From Tahibacter aquaticus (GTDB taxonomy: Bacteria; Pseudomonadota; Gammaproteobacteria; Xanthomonadales; Rhodanobacteraceae): a stretch of DNA of 64,000 nt. The position numbers and the translations under genes were made by a program. Positions 53,863 through 62,649 of this stretch are shown in pieces (the first letter of the stretch is position 1; each line of letters opens with the position of its first letter). The stretch is from assembly GCF_004363655.1 (NCBI RefSeq), contig NZ_SNZH01000015.1, positions 1 through 64,000 on the forward strand, given 5' to 3'. The notes under the pieces are model-generated. The model made no database searches. It was not told the origin of the DNA and worked only from the letters and a program-made list of their open reading frames with translations.

Positions 53863-54381
53863 TCAGAGCCGCTCGCGATGCGCCGGCTGTGCACCCGGCA
53901 GCACGAGATCGAGCGCCACCGCCCCGAGTTCGTGCTGCAACTCGGACGTGTAGGGGCACATTCCCGCCCGCAATGCGTGGGCCACGCGCACCAGGCCGGC
54001 GAGCTGGCCTGATCCGGCGAGCAAGCGTTTGTCGAGCCCCAGTTCCTTGAGGCGAGCCTTCACCGAGCTGTCGTATTCAAGCTGGATTGGGCGCCCACTG
54101 ATCCCAGCGACGTAGGCAAAGTAGCCCCATCCGTGGGAACGCACGGGGTGAACTTCTTCTCCCTCGAACAGGACGTCGCCGGGAAAGAGCTCTTCGTCGC
54201 CGATCCGGAGGTAAGGGCCCGGCAAGTCGTCCGCGCGGAAGACTTTGCTCGGCACAGGCAGAGCCGTGCCGGCCCGCACGACCTTGGCCCAATAACGGCA
54301 GTGAGCGTTTTCGGGGCCAATTACGACGGAGGCGGAGACGGACATCGCAATGCTCTCAGCTGATGCGTTCAACGCATGCAA
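53863..54381 (-). CDS. Protein P2, paralogue of the one at 36731-37258
   Basis: A 172-residue protein, MSVSASVVIGPENAHCRYWA near its start, sharing residues 30-140 with the protein at 36731 (GDVLFEGE, VKARLKELGLD, GSGQLAGLVRVAHALRAG). Unlike that gene it is read toward the RNA unit: its stop is about 50 bases past the unit's terminator. Start could be the first ATG (complement of 54379-54381) or Met13, which begins just before the conserved part. No known domain. The recurrence of the same protein beside two such RNA units is the main reason to think they belong together. Confidence 0.65.
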   Translation of the reverse strand: MHALNASAESIAMSVSASVVIGPENAHCRYWAKVVRAGTALPVPSKVFRADDLPGPYLRIGDEELFPGDVLFEGEEVHPVRSHGWGYFAYVAGISGRPIQLEYDSSVKARLKELGLDKRLLAGSGQLAGLVRVAHALRAGMCPYTSELQHELGAVALDLVLPGAQPAHRERL

Positions 54382-54586
54382 CCAGAGAATGCGAGGCCGT
54401 CAAGTCGATTGCGTCGAGGCATCGGTCCATCGAGCGGCGATCCGGTTTTCGCCCTGAGCGGCGGGGCTAGGACTGGCCCGACATCGTCGTCGGCAGGCCC
54501 ATCGCTGTGCTGTTCCTGCAATCCGCAACTGGGACTTTGCGCCAAGCGTGGCCGTAGTTCTGCAACGGACACCGCGGCAAGTCTGA

Positions 54587-54838
54587 TCACCGAAAGCCCG
54601 GAAGCGCGCTCAGATCCACGGCTCGGTGGGTTTCGAGTCTGGAAGGCTCGGAATGCGCTATCGCTTGCCGGCAAGTACGCTCGTGGATGCGCCGGTATAC
54701 CTCCTCTCGGTGCACCGGAACGTCCCTGGGAGCGTCGATTCCCAATCGGACCATAGAGCCAATTATTTGAAGCACGCGAACCGTAATATCGTGCCCGATG
54801 AGAATTGATTCCTTTTCGTCCCGCGACAAAACGAGCAT
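54587..54838 (-). CDS. csrA: CsrA/RsmA-family RNA-binding regulator
   Basis: An 83-residue CsrA: MLVLSRDEKESILIGHDITV, RLGIDAPRDVPVHREEVYRR. The GxD-APR-VxVHREE core for RNA contact is intact (Arg44 of E. coli CsrA corresponds to the R in HREE). CsrA binds GGA motifs in hairpin loops of mRNAs and small RNAs. The ATG (complement of 54836-54838) has a perfect AGGAGG site; a longer frame to 54886 is ignored. The C-terminal 25 residues are an extra tail. As an island copy it may reprogramme host messages, or bind hairpin RNAs encoded nearby. Confidence 0.92.
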   Translation of the reverse strand: MLVLSRDEKESILIGHDITVRVLQIIGSMVRLGIDAPRDVPVHREEVYRRIHERTCRQAIAHSEPSRLETHRAVDLSALPGFR

Positions 54839-54961
54839 GGCGCCTCCTGCATGATCGCCAGGGAAATCCCGGCTTCCGTGGTGCAACGTAAGTGGAAACG
54901 GGGAGGCGTCAAGGGGCAGGGCGCGTGGTCAACTATCTCTGTGAGACAGTGGACAATTTAA

Positions 54962-55576
54962 TCAGAACGGCAGTGAACTCGGTGGGTATTCGGCGATGAA
55001 GCGAAGCGCGCCCAAAGCCCAGCGGTCTCGGTTTCCTGCCGCGTAGCGAAGGGACTCCATCCCCTTGAGCTGCCAACACGGGGTTGCCACGTCCGTGCGG
55101 GCCTCTTCGCAAGCGGCCAGGAACTGGTTCATGCGGTCTTGGATTTCCTGGCTGGATCGAAGTTTCGCTTCTTGGTGATATCGGGCTTGCTCCTGATACC
55201 TCATGAAGTGAGGAATGGGCGACGCCAGGGGCCATCGAACCATCGGAATGGGAGCGGCAGGAAACGATGATCTGAGGGGCAGGTAGTGCGGGCCTGGGTC
55301 CAGCAAATAGCCTTGGGCTTCAACCCAGTAATGCGACGCCTGATCGTTGGAGCCAGTACCAAAGCCCTGGTGCGAGGCGTGTTGCAAGTCGGCGGACACC
55401 ACGAAGCAGGTGTACCGCCCGCCGACTATCTCTGACCCGATGCCCGTGCGCCGCAGCAACGCCCGCAGTCCGAAGGCCGCGTACATGCATCGTTTGTCGA
55501 AATCGTCGGGAAACCGTTGGCGAAGTACGTGATCGACGGTTGCGAGAGCGCTGCTCAACGGGTCTTGTTTCGCCAT
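54962..55576 (-). CDS. Hypothetical protein, transglutaminase-like (DUF2026-like)
   Basis: A 204-residue protein beginning MAKQDPLSSALATVDHVLRQ. Residues 28-95 have FDKRCMYAAFGLRALLRRTG and SHYWVEAQGYLLDPGPHYLP, a Cys, His and Asp order of the papain/transglutaminase-like fold found in DUF2026-type and related proteins. The rest is helical. Function unknown; possible peptide or amide chemistry. It is followed after 98 bases upstream by the GIY-YIG gene on the same strand. Confidence 0.6.
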   Translation of the reverse strand: MAKQDPLSSALATVDHVLRQRFPDDFDKRCMYAAFGLRALLRRTGIGSEIVGGRYTCFVVSADLQHASHQGFGTGSNDQASHYWVEAQGYLLDPGPHYLPLRSSFPAAPIPMVRWPLASPIPHFMRYQEQARYHQEAKLRSSQEIQDRMNQFLAACEEARTDVATPCWQLKGMESLRYAAGNRDRWALGALRFIAEYPPSSLPF

Positions 55577-55674
55577 TCGGCAAACCTCAATCGGTTTTCT
55601 CGATCACCATCGTTGCACGCTTTTCGCGAGCGTCTCGGGCAAACAAAGAACCGCTGCTGGACCATCGGGTCTTC

Positions 55675-56775
55675 TCATTTCGAGCGTCCATGCAGCCGCG
55701 CGGCCGCCTGCGCGAGGCGTTTGACGATCGCAGGATCTTGTCGGTTTTTCGCCTGCAGTTGAAGATACCGGTGAAGCACGAGGCACTCTTGCAGATCGTC
55801 GCCCAGATTGCGGCAGGCTTTCGCGGCTTCGACGTAGTAGAAAGAAGGCACGCTGCTGGCGTTGATGGGGTCCAATTCCGCATCCACGATCGCGCCCTTC
55901 ATCAGCGACAGCGCGTCGCCAAATCGTTCCTCTCGACGCAGCTGCTTCAACGGTTCGACCGTGTCGAGGTAGGTGCCTTTTGATAAGCGAAGCGATCGAT
56001 CCAAGCGCACGACTTGCCGGGACTTCTCTTGAGCCCGTTCCCAGTCCGGAGGGAGCGAATGCGGAGGAGTGAACGTCGCCACCGCAATGGTGCGCGCGGT
56101 TTTCTTGCCGGCCTGCATTTTTTCGACGCGCCGACGAATCTGCTCCAGACGCTTGGTCGGTGCGCTTCCTCGATAAGTTTGCTCGTAGTGCTTCAATGCG
56201 GATGCGGCCATCTCCGTGTTGCCCGCTTCGCCATATGCCTTCGTCAATGCGTCCAGCAGGTCGAGGTTCCCCAGTGGCCCCATTTCACGGAGCAGTTCGC
56301 CGACGACGCCCGTTTCGCAGCTGATCGACGCCGCCTGCTCGTGGTGGGTGAGGGCAAGGGCGAGCAGCTTGGCGCGTTCGGCGGGATCGGCGGTGGTATT
56401 GGCTTGCGCGTGGACACGATCTCGTTGCCGGAGAGCGTCGGCCTGTTGTTGGTGGGACGCGAGGTCGAGGGCACGTCCCATGTTCTGGCGGTTGACGACT
56501 TGGCTCGCGAGCGTGCGCATCAACTCGTCCTCTCGGAGGAGGGCCTGCGCCTCAGAGAGGTTCGATTCGACAACCTCGGCGGAAAAGATGCCGCCTGACC
56601 TGGTGTTGACGTAGTGCGTCCACAACGCCTCGCGGTCTCGGGACCACGCTCGGTCGCCGACGCCTTTGCCGACGTAGAAGATCGTTCCACCCCGGTCTCG
56701 GTGGACGTAGACGTAGAACGTTCCGGGCGCGGAGGAAGTGTTTGGACGGGGCGGCAACTTGTCCGTTGAACTCAT
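55675..56775 (-). CDS. GIY-YIG domain protein with helical repeat tail
   Basis: A 366-residue protein. Residues 17-95 are a GIY-YIG nuclease-like domain: GTFYVYVHRDRGGTIFYVGK, GVGDRAWSRDRE (catalytic Arg), then DELMRTLASQVVNRQNMGRA. The rest is helical with TPR-like units (LLDALTKAYGEAGNTEMAAS, FGDALSLMKGAIVDAELDPI, LGDDLQECLVLHRYLQLQAK). The combination of nuclease and TPR suggests a sensor-nuclease. A homing or mobile-element role is the alternative. The start ATG (complement of 56773-56775) gives a short disordered leader. Confidence 0.75.
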   Translation of the reverse strand: MSSTDKLPPRPNTSSAPGTFYVYVHRDRGGTIFYVGKGVGDRAWSRDREALWTHYVNTRSGGIFSAEVVESNLSEAQALLREDELMRTLASQVVNRQNMGRALDLASHQQQADALRQRDRVHAQANTTADPAERAKLLALALTHHEQAASISCETGVVGELLREMGPLGNLDLLDALTKAYGEAGNTEMAASALKHYEQTYRGSAPTKRLEQIRRRVEKMQAGKKTARTIAVATFTPPHSLPPDWERAQEKSRQVVRLDRSLRLSKGTYLDTVEPLKQLRREERFGDALSLMKGAIVDAELDPINASSVPSFYYVEAAKACRNLGDDLQECLVLHRYLQLQAKNRQDPAIVKRLAQAAARLHGRSK

Positions 56776-56875
56776 AGGGTTGCCTCAACGATCGGCCACT
56801 GGTCCGGCGCTGTCGGAAGATACCTCCGGAAAGTTTTTCCGGAGTTTGGCGCTTCACCGCGCATCCCGACGGGTC

Positions 56876-57211
56876 TCACGCCGTCTTGTCTTCCGTGGCC
56901 GCACCTGGCGCGTTGCTTTTCACGGAGGTGATGCCGTTGTCGCGCGCGGCGGTGCTCGAATACTGTTCGCTGGTCCCGATGATCTGGCCGTTGGCCGCTT
57001 TCAGGTTGAACATCGGGCTGCCGTTGGCTGCGTTCTTTTTCTCGTAGCGGGCGTCGTGCGGTGCGTTCTCCTTGACCGAAGCGATGCCGTTCTGAGCGCC
57101 AGCTTTCGATGCGTACAGCTCACTGGTCAGGATGGTTTCGCCGTTGCCCGCTTTCAGGACGAAGCGGTACTGTGAATTGGCGGCGTTGCTGAGGACAAAT
57201 TTTCCGGCCAT
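56876..57211 (-). CDS. DUF1508 (YegP-like) protein
   Basis: A 111-residue protein of two DUF1508 repeats: GKFVLSNAANSQYRFVLKAG with NGETILTSELYASKAGAQNG, then GSPMFNLKAANGQIIGTSEQ with YSSTAARDNGITSVKSNAP. This is the complete YegP length. The family is soluble, very widespread and of uncertain function. The start ATG (complement of 57209-57211) begins at the repeat. Confidence 0.92.
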   Translation of the reverse strand: MAGKFVLSNAANSQYRFVLKAGNGETILTSELYASKAGAQNGIASVKENAPHDARYEKKNAANGSPMFNLKAANGQIIGTSEQYSSTAARDNGITSVKSNAPGAATEDKTA

Positions 57212-57495
57212 CGGTGTTCCCCTGGGTGGTGTGTGGGCGACGCAGTACTCGGACTGCTTCAGTCTGCCGCGGTGGGCCGCAACCTCCCATCCCCGGGCGT
57301 ATTGAGCATGGACTCAGACCCGCATCCGCGAATCCGGAATGCTCCGGTCAGCGCATCAGAATTTTCCGAGGCAAGCGCCACCCCGCGAGCCGCACTCGGC
57401 TCATGTGGCCGCCCAATTGTTTCTTTGTGCCGCCCAATGCGAAGGCATTGTTGTCGAACGCGGCAACCCGGCAGCGGCTCTGGATGTCGGCGCGG

Positions 57496-58590
57496 CTACG
57501 TGTCGGAGGTGTTCTGGCCGAGCACGGCGTAGAGGCTGCGGACCAGCGCCACCAAGGCGGCCTGATTCCGGGCACCGGCTTTTCCGAAAACAACTTTCAG
57601 CCGCGTACGCGCTCCCTCCGTCGACACCCCCATCGCGGCAGCTGTTTCAGCCAAGTCCGAACCGGTCGCCAGGCGCTCGGCCAGTTCCGCCTCGCGTGGT
57701 GTTAGCCCATGCAATGCGGTCAAAGCCTGCCGCAGCAAGGGCGGACGCATCGCCGTCAGGGAGTCCACGAAAACGACGGCTCGCGCGCGGCCCAGCGCGC
57801 CGTGCCCCGGAAGGCGATGGGCGGCCGCGTGCCCGCCAACGCTCCCGTCCCGTCGGCGCAGAACCGTCGTTGCTCCGGTCGATGCGAACAGGGCGCCGCT
57901 GCCCGGATGTGCGGCGACCAAGTGGCCACCCCGAAGGCGCACTAGGTCGCCTTCGATGAGGAGCGAATCGGCTGCCGCGTTCCATCGGGCGCACCGGCCC
58001 CGCTCGTCGAAGAAAAATGCGGCGGTGCTCAGCGCGTCCAGCGCCCGTGTGGCGTCTGACTCGTTGCGTTCGTTCGGGACGAGTCGGTTTCTGAGTCTGC
58101 AGGCATTGACCCAATGGGGGGCCAACCGTCCCAACCAAGCGCGCTCCTCTGCGTCGTAGACGCCTCGGCGCGCGGACCGCAGCAGCGTCAGGCTCACCAC
58201 TTTTTCGGGTGAGCGAAACCCGATAAGGCCGCAGCCGTGGTCAATTTGCATGGGCCTCAAGAAATCCGACCAGAACGCCGTCCGGCGCAGCGCCGATAGG
58301 GGCAGAGCGTCGTCCGGCACAACAACGGAGCCGGCTGGGGGCCCGCTAGCCTCGTCAGTGGGCCGCCAAGGATTTCCTTCCGCGTGCTTGCGTTCGAACG
58401 CCACCGCCATTTCCCGCCCCTGTCCGACGTAGGCGGGAAGCGTTTGCCGGCGCGAGGCGACGTCCACCTGCAGGAGGGCACCCGCCGGGCTCTGGGTGGC
58501 CTCGCACACGCCCGTGAGAAAAGCGCTCGCCCAGTCGGGTTCGGCCAACTCCTCGAACAACGTGCCGATGAGTTTCAGGTCAGCGTCCAT
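57496..58590 (-). CDS. LuxR-type transcriptional regulator
   Basis: A 364-residue regulator. The N-terminal half looks like a GAF/PAS-type sensor region (FSDFLRPM-type loop, RSPEKVVSLTLLRSARRGVY, DALSTAAFFFDERGRCARWN), and the C-terminal 60 residues are a GerE helix-turn-helix (LTPREAELAERLATGSDLAE, TAAAMGVSTEGARTRLKVVF). The start MDADLKLIG (complement of 58588-58590) is chosen for its AAGGA site; a start at 58605 is possible. It is divergent from the BON gene, and an 18-bp palindrome lies between them. Confidence 0.85.
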   Translation of the reverse strand: MDADLKLIGTLFEELAEPDWASAFLTGVCEATQSPAGALLQVDVASRRQTLPAYVGQGREMAVAFERKHAEGNPWRPTDEASGPPAGSVVVPDDALPLSALRRTAFWSDFLRPMQIDHGCGLIGFRSPEKVVSLTLLRSARRGVYDAEERAWLGRLAPHWVNACRLRNRLVPNERNESDATRALDALSTAAFFFDERGRCARWNAAADSLLIEGDLVRLRGGHLVAAHPGSGALFASTGATTVLRRRDGSVGGHAAAHRLPGHGALGRARAVVFVDSLTAMRPPLLRQALTALHGLTPREAELAERLATGSDLAETAAAMGVSTEGARTRLKVVFGKAGARNQAALVALVRSLYAVLGQNTSDT

Positions 58591-58612
58591 GCTGCGTTCC
58601 TTCATGCCTGTC

Positions 58613-58630
58613 CATTCCCATTTGGGAATG
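58613..58630. promoter_or_regulatory. Palindromic operator between LuxR-type and BON genes
   Basis: CATTCCCA-TT-TGGGAATG has perfect 8-bp arms. It lies 22 bases upstream of the LuxR-type start and 70 bases upstream of the BON-protein start, the expected position for an operator of a divergent pair. Confidence 0.65.
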
Positions 58631-58699
58631 CTCGGCGCGCGCCGACATGCGGAGGATTCCCCGTGCGTCGCTCAAGGCGCCCCACGGAGTTGCTCTGTC

Positions 58700-59026
58700 A
58701 TGCCGACCCCCAACCTCTCGCCCCGGCGCTGGCTGCTCGCGCTGCTGTTGACGCTCAGCCTGTTTCCGGCCTTCGCGGCGAAGCCCCTCGAAACCACCGA
58801 AACCGCGGAGGCCGACGCCCAGACCGCCGCGCTGGTCGTCCGCCGGCTCGCTCGCGACGACCTGGAGCTGTATCACCGCATCGATGTGCAGGTCGTCAAT
58901 GGCCGCGCGATCCTGACCGGCTCCGTGCGCACGCGACAGGGGCTCGATGCCATCGTGAAGGAAGTCGGAAAGGTGCCCGGCGTGCTTGCTGTAGAGCAAC
59001 AAGTCAAGGTCGAGCCGACTCCGTAG
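58700..59026 (+). CDS. Periplasmic BON-domain protein
   Basis: A 108-residue exported protein. Signal peptide RRWLLALLLTLSLFPAFA cut near AKP; the mature part is one BON domain (LVVRRLARDDLELYHRIDVQ, NGRAILTGSVRTRQGLDAIV, VPGVLAVEQQVKVEPTP). BON domains bind membranes or envelope polymers, as in OsmY. The start ATG at 58700 is used; upstream in-frame codons to 58496 belong to the opposite-strand gene. It is probably controlled by the divergent LuxR-type protein. Confidence 0.88.
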   Translation: MPTPNLSPRRWLLALLLTLSLFPAFAAKPLETTETAEADAQTAALVVRRLARDDLELYHRIDVQVVNGRAILTGSVRTRQGLDAIVKEVGKVPGVLAVEQQVKVEPTP

Positions 59027-59038
59027 CCGGACCAGAAG

Positions 59039-59290
59039 GTGTACTTCGAAATCCAGCGCATCGCGGGGCTGATAAAAGAGGCAGCCACCCCGCGGCCGAC
59101 CCGCTTCGACCCCCGCCCCCGGCTTGCCCAGGAACTGAGGCGCATCCTGGACTCCATCCCCTCCGAGTCCATCCCGGAAACGCTCCGGGCCGCCCTCCTG
59201 AGCGGCGAAGCCGTGGGGGACGAGGCGGACCACTGGCTGCCTCACGTTCGGCGGTGGCTTGCCGACGAATGCGCCCGCACGGGCGTTTGA
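59039..59290 (+). CDS. Hypothetical 83-residue protein
   Basis: A small helical protein from GTG 59039, 12 bases after the BON gene stop. It has charged helices (MYFEIQRIAGLIKEAATPRP, LAQELRRILDSIPSESIPET, HWLPHVRRWLADECARTGV) and no cysteine cluster or membrane segment. Family unknown. The start lacks a strong ribosome site, so translational coupling to the BON gene is likely. Confidence 0.5.
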   Translation: MYFEIQRIAGLIKEAATPRPTRFDPRPRLAQELRRILDSIPSESIPETLRAALLSGEAVGDEADHWLPHVRRWLADECARTGV

Positions 59291-59478
59291 TTCGCACGGT
59301 TCCCGTTGCGTGCCCCGGCCGCTGGCTTCCGCCGCGGCCGTTCCTTTTCCTGTGCGGATTGCCATGGCGGCATTCGGGGAGGCGGACGTGGTTGATCGGC
59401 TGCGGCAGCGGTTGGAGGTCTTCCGAGCAATGCTGAATTCATCGGCCACGGAGCCCGCCCGAGTTGGCGCTTCCCGAG

Positions 59479-60096
59479 TCAACTCAGCCCGAGGATGCGT
59501 CGGGTCTCTTCGAAAACCGCGTTGGCGGTCGCGCCGGTCATGCATCCGGCCAGCGGGTAGCTCCGGCCTTCAGCTTCGACCTCGACCTGGTAGGAGATCG
59601 GCAGCAAGGCGTTCGCGTCCGCCGTGTGGCGGGCCGCACCGAGCGCAGCCGCGCCGCCTGCCATGCCCGAACCGCCGCCCGTCGTGAGGATGAACACGCC
59701 GTCCAGCGCGTTGCGGCACACGAGCCGGTGCACGCTCTTCGCCGGAATCTCACGGCCGCTCGGTAGCCGGATCGCCTGCGGGCTGACAACGAACGATCCT
59801 GCGGGTGCCCGGTGGCGGCGGAAGGTACTCAGCGACGACGCGCGGCCGATGACGTAGCACGCTGCCAGGAAAAGCCCGGCAATGATGCCGCCCACCGCCT
59901 GGGCGGTACCTATCTGAAATCCCAAGCAACCACCCACCACCGGACCAACTGCCAGCAACCAGGCTGGCACGGTCGGGCCGACGGCGCCGACGACGTCGAA
60001 GCGCATCCAGCCGCCGCCGGCGTCGGTGGCGCGGTAGCTGCTCTGGCTCGGGTGGGGCACGGCCGGGCGGGCGCCGGCTGCAGCGGTGGCGGACAT
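59479..60096 (-). CDS. Membrane protein, unknown family
   Basis: A 205-residue protein starting MSATAAAGARPAVPHPSQSS at the ATG complementary to 60094-60096, behind a perfect TTGGAGG. Two membrane helices lie at about residues 45-85 (VPAWLLAVGPVVGGCLGF, VGGIIAGLFLAACYVIG). The C-terminal half is soluble and beta-rich (PQAIRLPSGREIPAKSVHRL, ISYQVEVEAEGRSYPLAG). This resembles membrane-anchored PH-like proteins. A longer frame to 60189 is not needed. It is divergent from the XRE gene. Confidence 0.65.
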   Translation of the reverse strand: MSATAAAGARPAVPHPSQSSYRATDAGGGWMRFDVVGAVGPTVPAWLLAVGPVVGGCLGFQIGTAQAVGGIIAGLFLAACYVIGRASSLSTFRRHRAPAGSFVVSPQAIRLPSGREIPAKSVHRLVCRNALDGVFILTTGGGSGMAGGAAALGAARHTADANALLPISYQVEVEAEGRSYPLAGCMTGATANAVFEETRRILGLS

Positions 60097-60220
60097 GAAA
60101 GCCTCCAATGGCATCGGGTGGGGCCGCCCATTCGCCGATTTTCGACTCGGCGTACTCCCCCAGGCGGGCGGTGCGGCGGACCGTAACATGCAGTTTCAGC
60201 AGATAAGTGAACTCTGCTTA

Positions 60221-60235
60221 AAGCATAGTATGCTT
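60221..60235. promoter_or_regulatory. Palindromic operator for the XRE regulator
   Basis: AAGCATA-G-TATGCTT, a perfect 7-bp dyad with one central base, lies 53 bases before the XRE start in the AT-rich gap between divergent genes. XRE proteins often bind sites of this size. Confidence 0.6.
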
Positions 60236-60287
60236 ATGCGAGCTTCGCTTATAGCTTCCATGACCGCCCAGCCTTGCGTGAGCGGTC

Positions 60288-60545
60288 ATGCTGAAATCCA
60301 TCTACCGAGCCGAGAACCGCGAGGTGTGCGCCCAGCTGCGCGCCATGCGGGAAGCGGCGGGGATGACTCAGTCGGAGCTGTCGGAGAAGTTCGGACGGTT
60401 CCAGTCCTTCGTCAGCACGGTCGAGCGCGGCTTGGTGCGGCTCGACGTGGTGCAGACCCGCGAATGGTGCATGGCCTGCGGCACAACCTTGACGGCCTTC
60501 GCGCAGGCCGTCGAGGCGCGCATCGAGGCTTTGCCAAAGTCGTAG
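60288..60545 (+). CDS. XRE-family helix-turn-helix regulator
   Basis: An 85-residue protein made almost entirely of the HTH: EVCAQLRAMREAAGMTQSEL, SEKFGRFQSFVSTVERGLVR. It has a short C-terminal helix (LTAFAQAVEARIEALPKS). It is the right size for a phage-like or element regulator and probably controls itself through the palindrome upstream and perhaps the divergent membrane protein. Confidence 0.88.
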   Translation: MLKSIYRAENREVCAQLRAMREAAGMTQSELSEKFGRFQSFVSTVERGLVRLDVVQTREWCMACGTTLTAFAQAVEARIEALPKS

Positions 60546-60723
60546 GCGGCTCACCGGCTCTACTCCGAGCCGACGAAGGAACGCTGAGAGGAGCGCCGCG
60601 CTGGCTACAGCCGCAGGTGGCGCCCTCTGAACCCCACCGTTCCGCCCCTCCGCGTAGCTGTGCCGTCGCCGACTATGAGGCGGCCGCTCGCGGGCGTTCC
60701 TTCACCTTGAGCAGGGAATCTCA

Positions 60724-62649
60724 ATGAACGAGCCGTTGTCGGCCGCGCTGATCATTGGCCGTAGTGCCGAGTCGCGTTGCAGGAGCTTGCGATCCTCGCT
60801 TTCCGCCTCCGAGGTGCCCCGCGCCGACGGCGGTTCTGCTCGGTCGAAATCGCGGCGTTTTTCCCCATTGCGTTCCGGCATAAAATGGGGGCGTTTTTGC
60901 CTTTGCGTGCTTTTTCTGTGGCTGCTGGCACTCCCTGCATCGGCTGCCGAGCGCACCCGCTCGTTCGTCTACAACGCCCGCAACCAACTGACCGACGTCA
61001 TCGACACCGCAGATCCAGGGCGGTCGATTCGGTTCACCTACGACGCCAGCGGCAACCGTGAATCCAAGACGCAGGCTGGGAGCACGACGACCTACCGCTG
61101 GGACGCCCGCGATCGCCTGGTTGAGGTGCTGCGCGACGGCGTGTGGGTTGCCCGATACGACTACAACGCTGCAGGGCAGAGGACGTTCAAGGAGGTCAAC
61201 GGCCCATCCCCGACGGCCGTGCGCTACGTCTACGACGGCGCGAACCTCATCGCCGAAACGAACGTCATCGGCAACACCCTGGCCACGTACACCCGTGCAG
61301 CGGACGGCCGCTTGCTGTCGATGCGCCGGGGAAATCAGGCGTATTCGTATCTCCTCGATGGCCTCGGCACCCCCATCGCCTTGTTGTCCGCGGACGGCGC
61401 CGTCGTGTCGCGCTACCGCGTGGACGCGTGGGGCAACCCGCTGGCCTCCGTCGGCACTGTGGCCAACCCGTTCGGGTACACGGGCTACCCCATCGACGAC
61501 GAGTCGGGACTTTTCTACGCGAACGCGCGGTACTACGACTCCGAACTCGGCGCGTTCCTGAGCGAAGACCCGGCGGCGGGCGACCCGACGCGCCCCATCA
61601 CTTTTCACCCCTACATCTACGCCAACGGGAATCCGCTGGTTTACCTCGATCGCAGCGGGCGGACCGCCGAACTCGTTGAAGTGTTGGACGGCCACGAGCG
61701 CAACCAGGCCGAGATCGTTGCTCTCGCCGAGCAAATCAAATCCATGCGCGCGACCGCCATGTGGTACGAGCGGCCGTTCGTGGAACTGGGTTTTGTCGGG
61801 ACGGTGCTCCTAACGGCGGGAAACCGGCTGGGGCAGGGCGTCATCACCGGGGCGAACGCGGGCGCCAACGTCGCCCTCAACGCCGCGGACACTTACCTTG
61901 TGGATTTGGGGGAGGGTGCCGACCCCGCGAACGCCGAAATCGCGGCCTTCGCGGACGACGGGTTTGCCGCGGCCGAAGCGGCTTACCACGACCCGCGGTC
62001 CGCGGCCTATGGGGCGATGGCCGCGGCGGCCGAGCCGTACCAGAAAGCATACGACGGCGACACCGGCGTCCAGCTTGATCTCGCGGCCAGCCTCGACCCC
62101 CGGCGTTTGAGCCAGAGGGTGATGCGCGGAATGGCTCCCACGCGTGGACCGCCCGCCGCCAGCCATCAGGCGTCGTACGTCGTGGAGGGAGCGGACGGGC
62201 GGCCGCAACTGGCGACGCTCGGCGCGACGATGCCCAGAACCGCACCGCCCGCACCCATGGCGTCCATGTACGCGGCGGTGCCGGCGGCACCGTCGCTCGG
62301 ACCGCCCCCGGCCGCGCGGCCCCCGCTGGGGGTCAACGACCCGCCGCAGCGCTACCAAGGCCCGTGGACGCAGCGCGACTTGGCACGGGCGCAGTTGGGG
62401 CAAGGGCCGCTGGACTTCGTGCCCCTGCGGGACCGGCGCGGGCGCGAGGTCCCGCTGGAGCTCCACCACGCCGACCAGATGCCCGGCTCGGCTATCCATG
62501 AGGTGAACGCGGTCGAGCACCGCCAGCCCGGCGTACACGGACAGCCCAATCAGGGGGTAACCCCGGAGATGCGCAAAGCCGACGCACAATTACACTGGCA
62601 GACGCGCGGGCAGCAGATGGGCAACCCGCCCCCGGAAAAGGATCCTTGA
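60724..62649 (+). CDS. RHS-repeat toxin with HNH-type C-terminal nuclease
   Basis: A 641-residue compact RHS/YD-repeat protein. Signal-like segment CLCVLFLWLLALPASAAERT ends near residue 79, followed by YD repeats (TRSFVYNARNQLTDVIDTAD, YTYDASGNR-type, RYDYNAAGQRTFKEVNG). The RHS core closes with GYTGYPIDDESGLFYANARY and YIYANGNPLVYLDRSGR near 300-315. The C-terminal 110 residues carry PLELHHADQMPGSAIHEVNA, an HNH/LHH nuclease motif, and end PEMRKADAQLHWQTRG. The short shell suggests an orphan polymorphic toxin. The start is uncertain: ATG 60724 gives 60 extra residues before the signal segment. Confidence 0.85.
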   Translation: MNEPLSAALIIGRSAESRCRSLRSSLSASEVPRADGGSARSKSRRFSPLRSGIKWGRFCLCVLFLWLLALPASAAERTRSFVYNARNQLTDVIDTADPGRSIRFTYDASGNRESKTQAGSTTTYRWDARDRLVEVLRDGVWVARYDYNAAGQRTFKEVNGPSPTAVRYVYDGANLIAETNVIGNTLATYTRAADGRLLSMRRGNQAYSYLLDGLGTPIALLSADGAVVSRYRVDAWGNPLASVGTVANPFGYTGYPIDDESGLFYANARYYDSELGAFLSEDPAAGDPTRPITFHPYIYANGNPLVYLDRSGRTAELVEVLDGHERNQAEIVALAEQIKSMRATAMWYERPFVELGFVGTVLLTAGNRLGQGVITGANAGANVALNAADTYLVDLGEGADPANAEIAAFADDGFAAAEAAYHDPRSAAYGAMAAAAEPYQKAYDGDTGVQLDLAASLDPRRLSQRVMRGMAPTRGPPAASHQASYVVEGADGRPQLATLGATMPRTAPPAPMASMYAAVPAAPSLGPPPAARPPLGVNDPPQRYQGPWTQRDLARAQLGQGPLDFVPLRDRRGREVPLELHHADQMPGSAIHEVNAVEHRQPGVHGQPNQGVTPEMRKADAQLHWQTRGQQMGNPPPEKDP

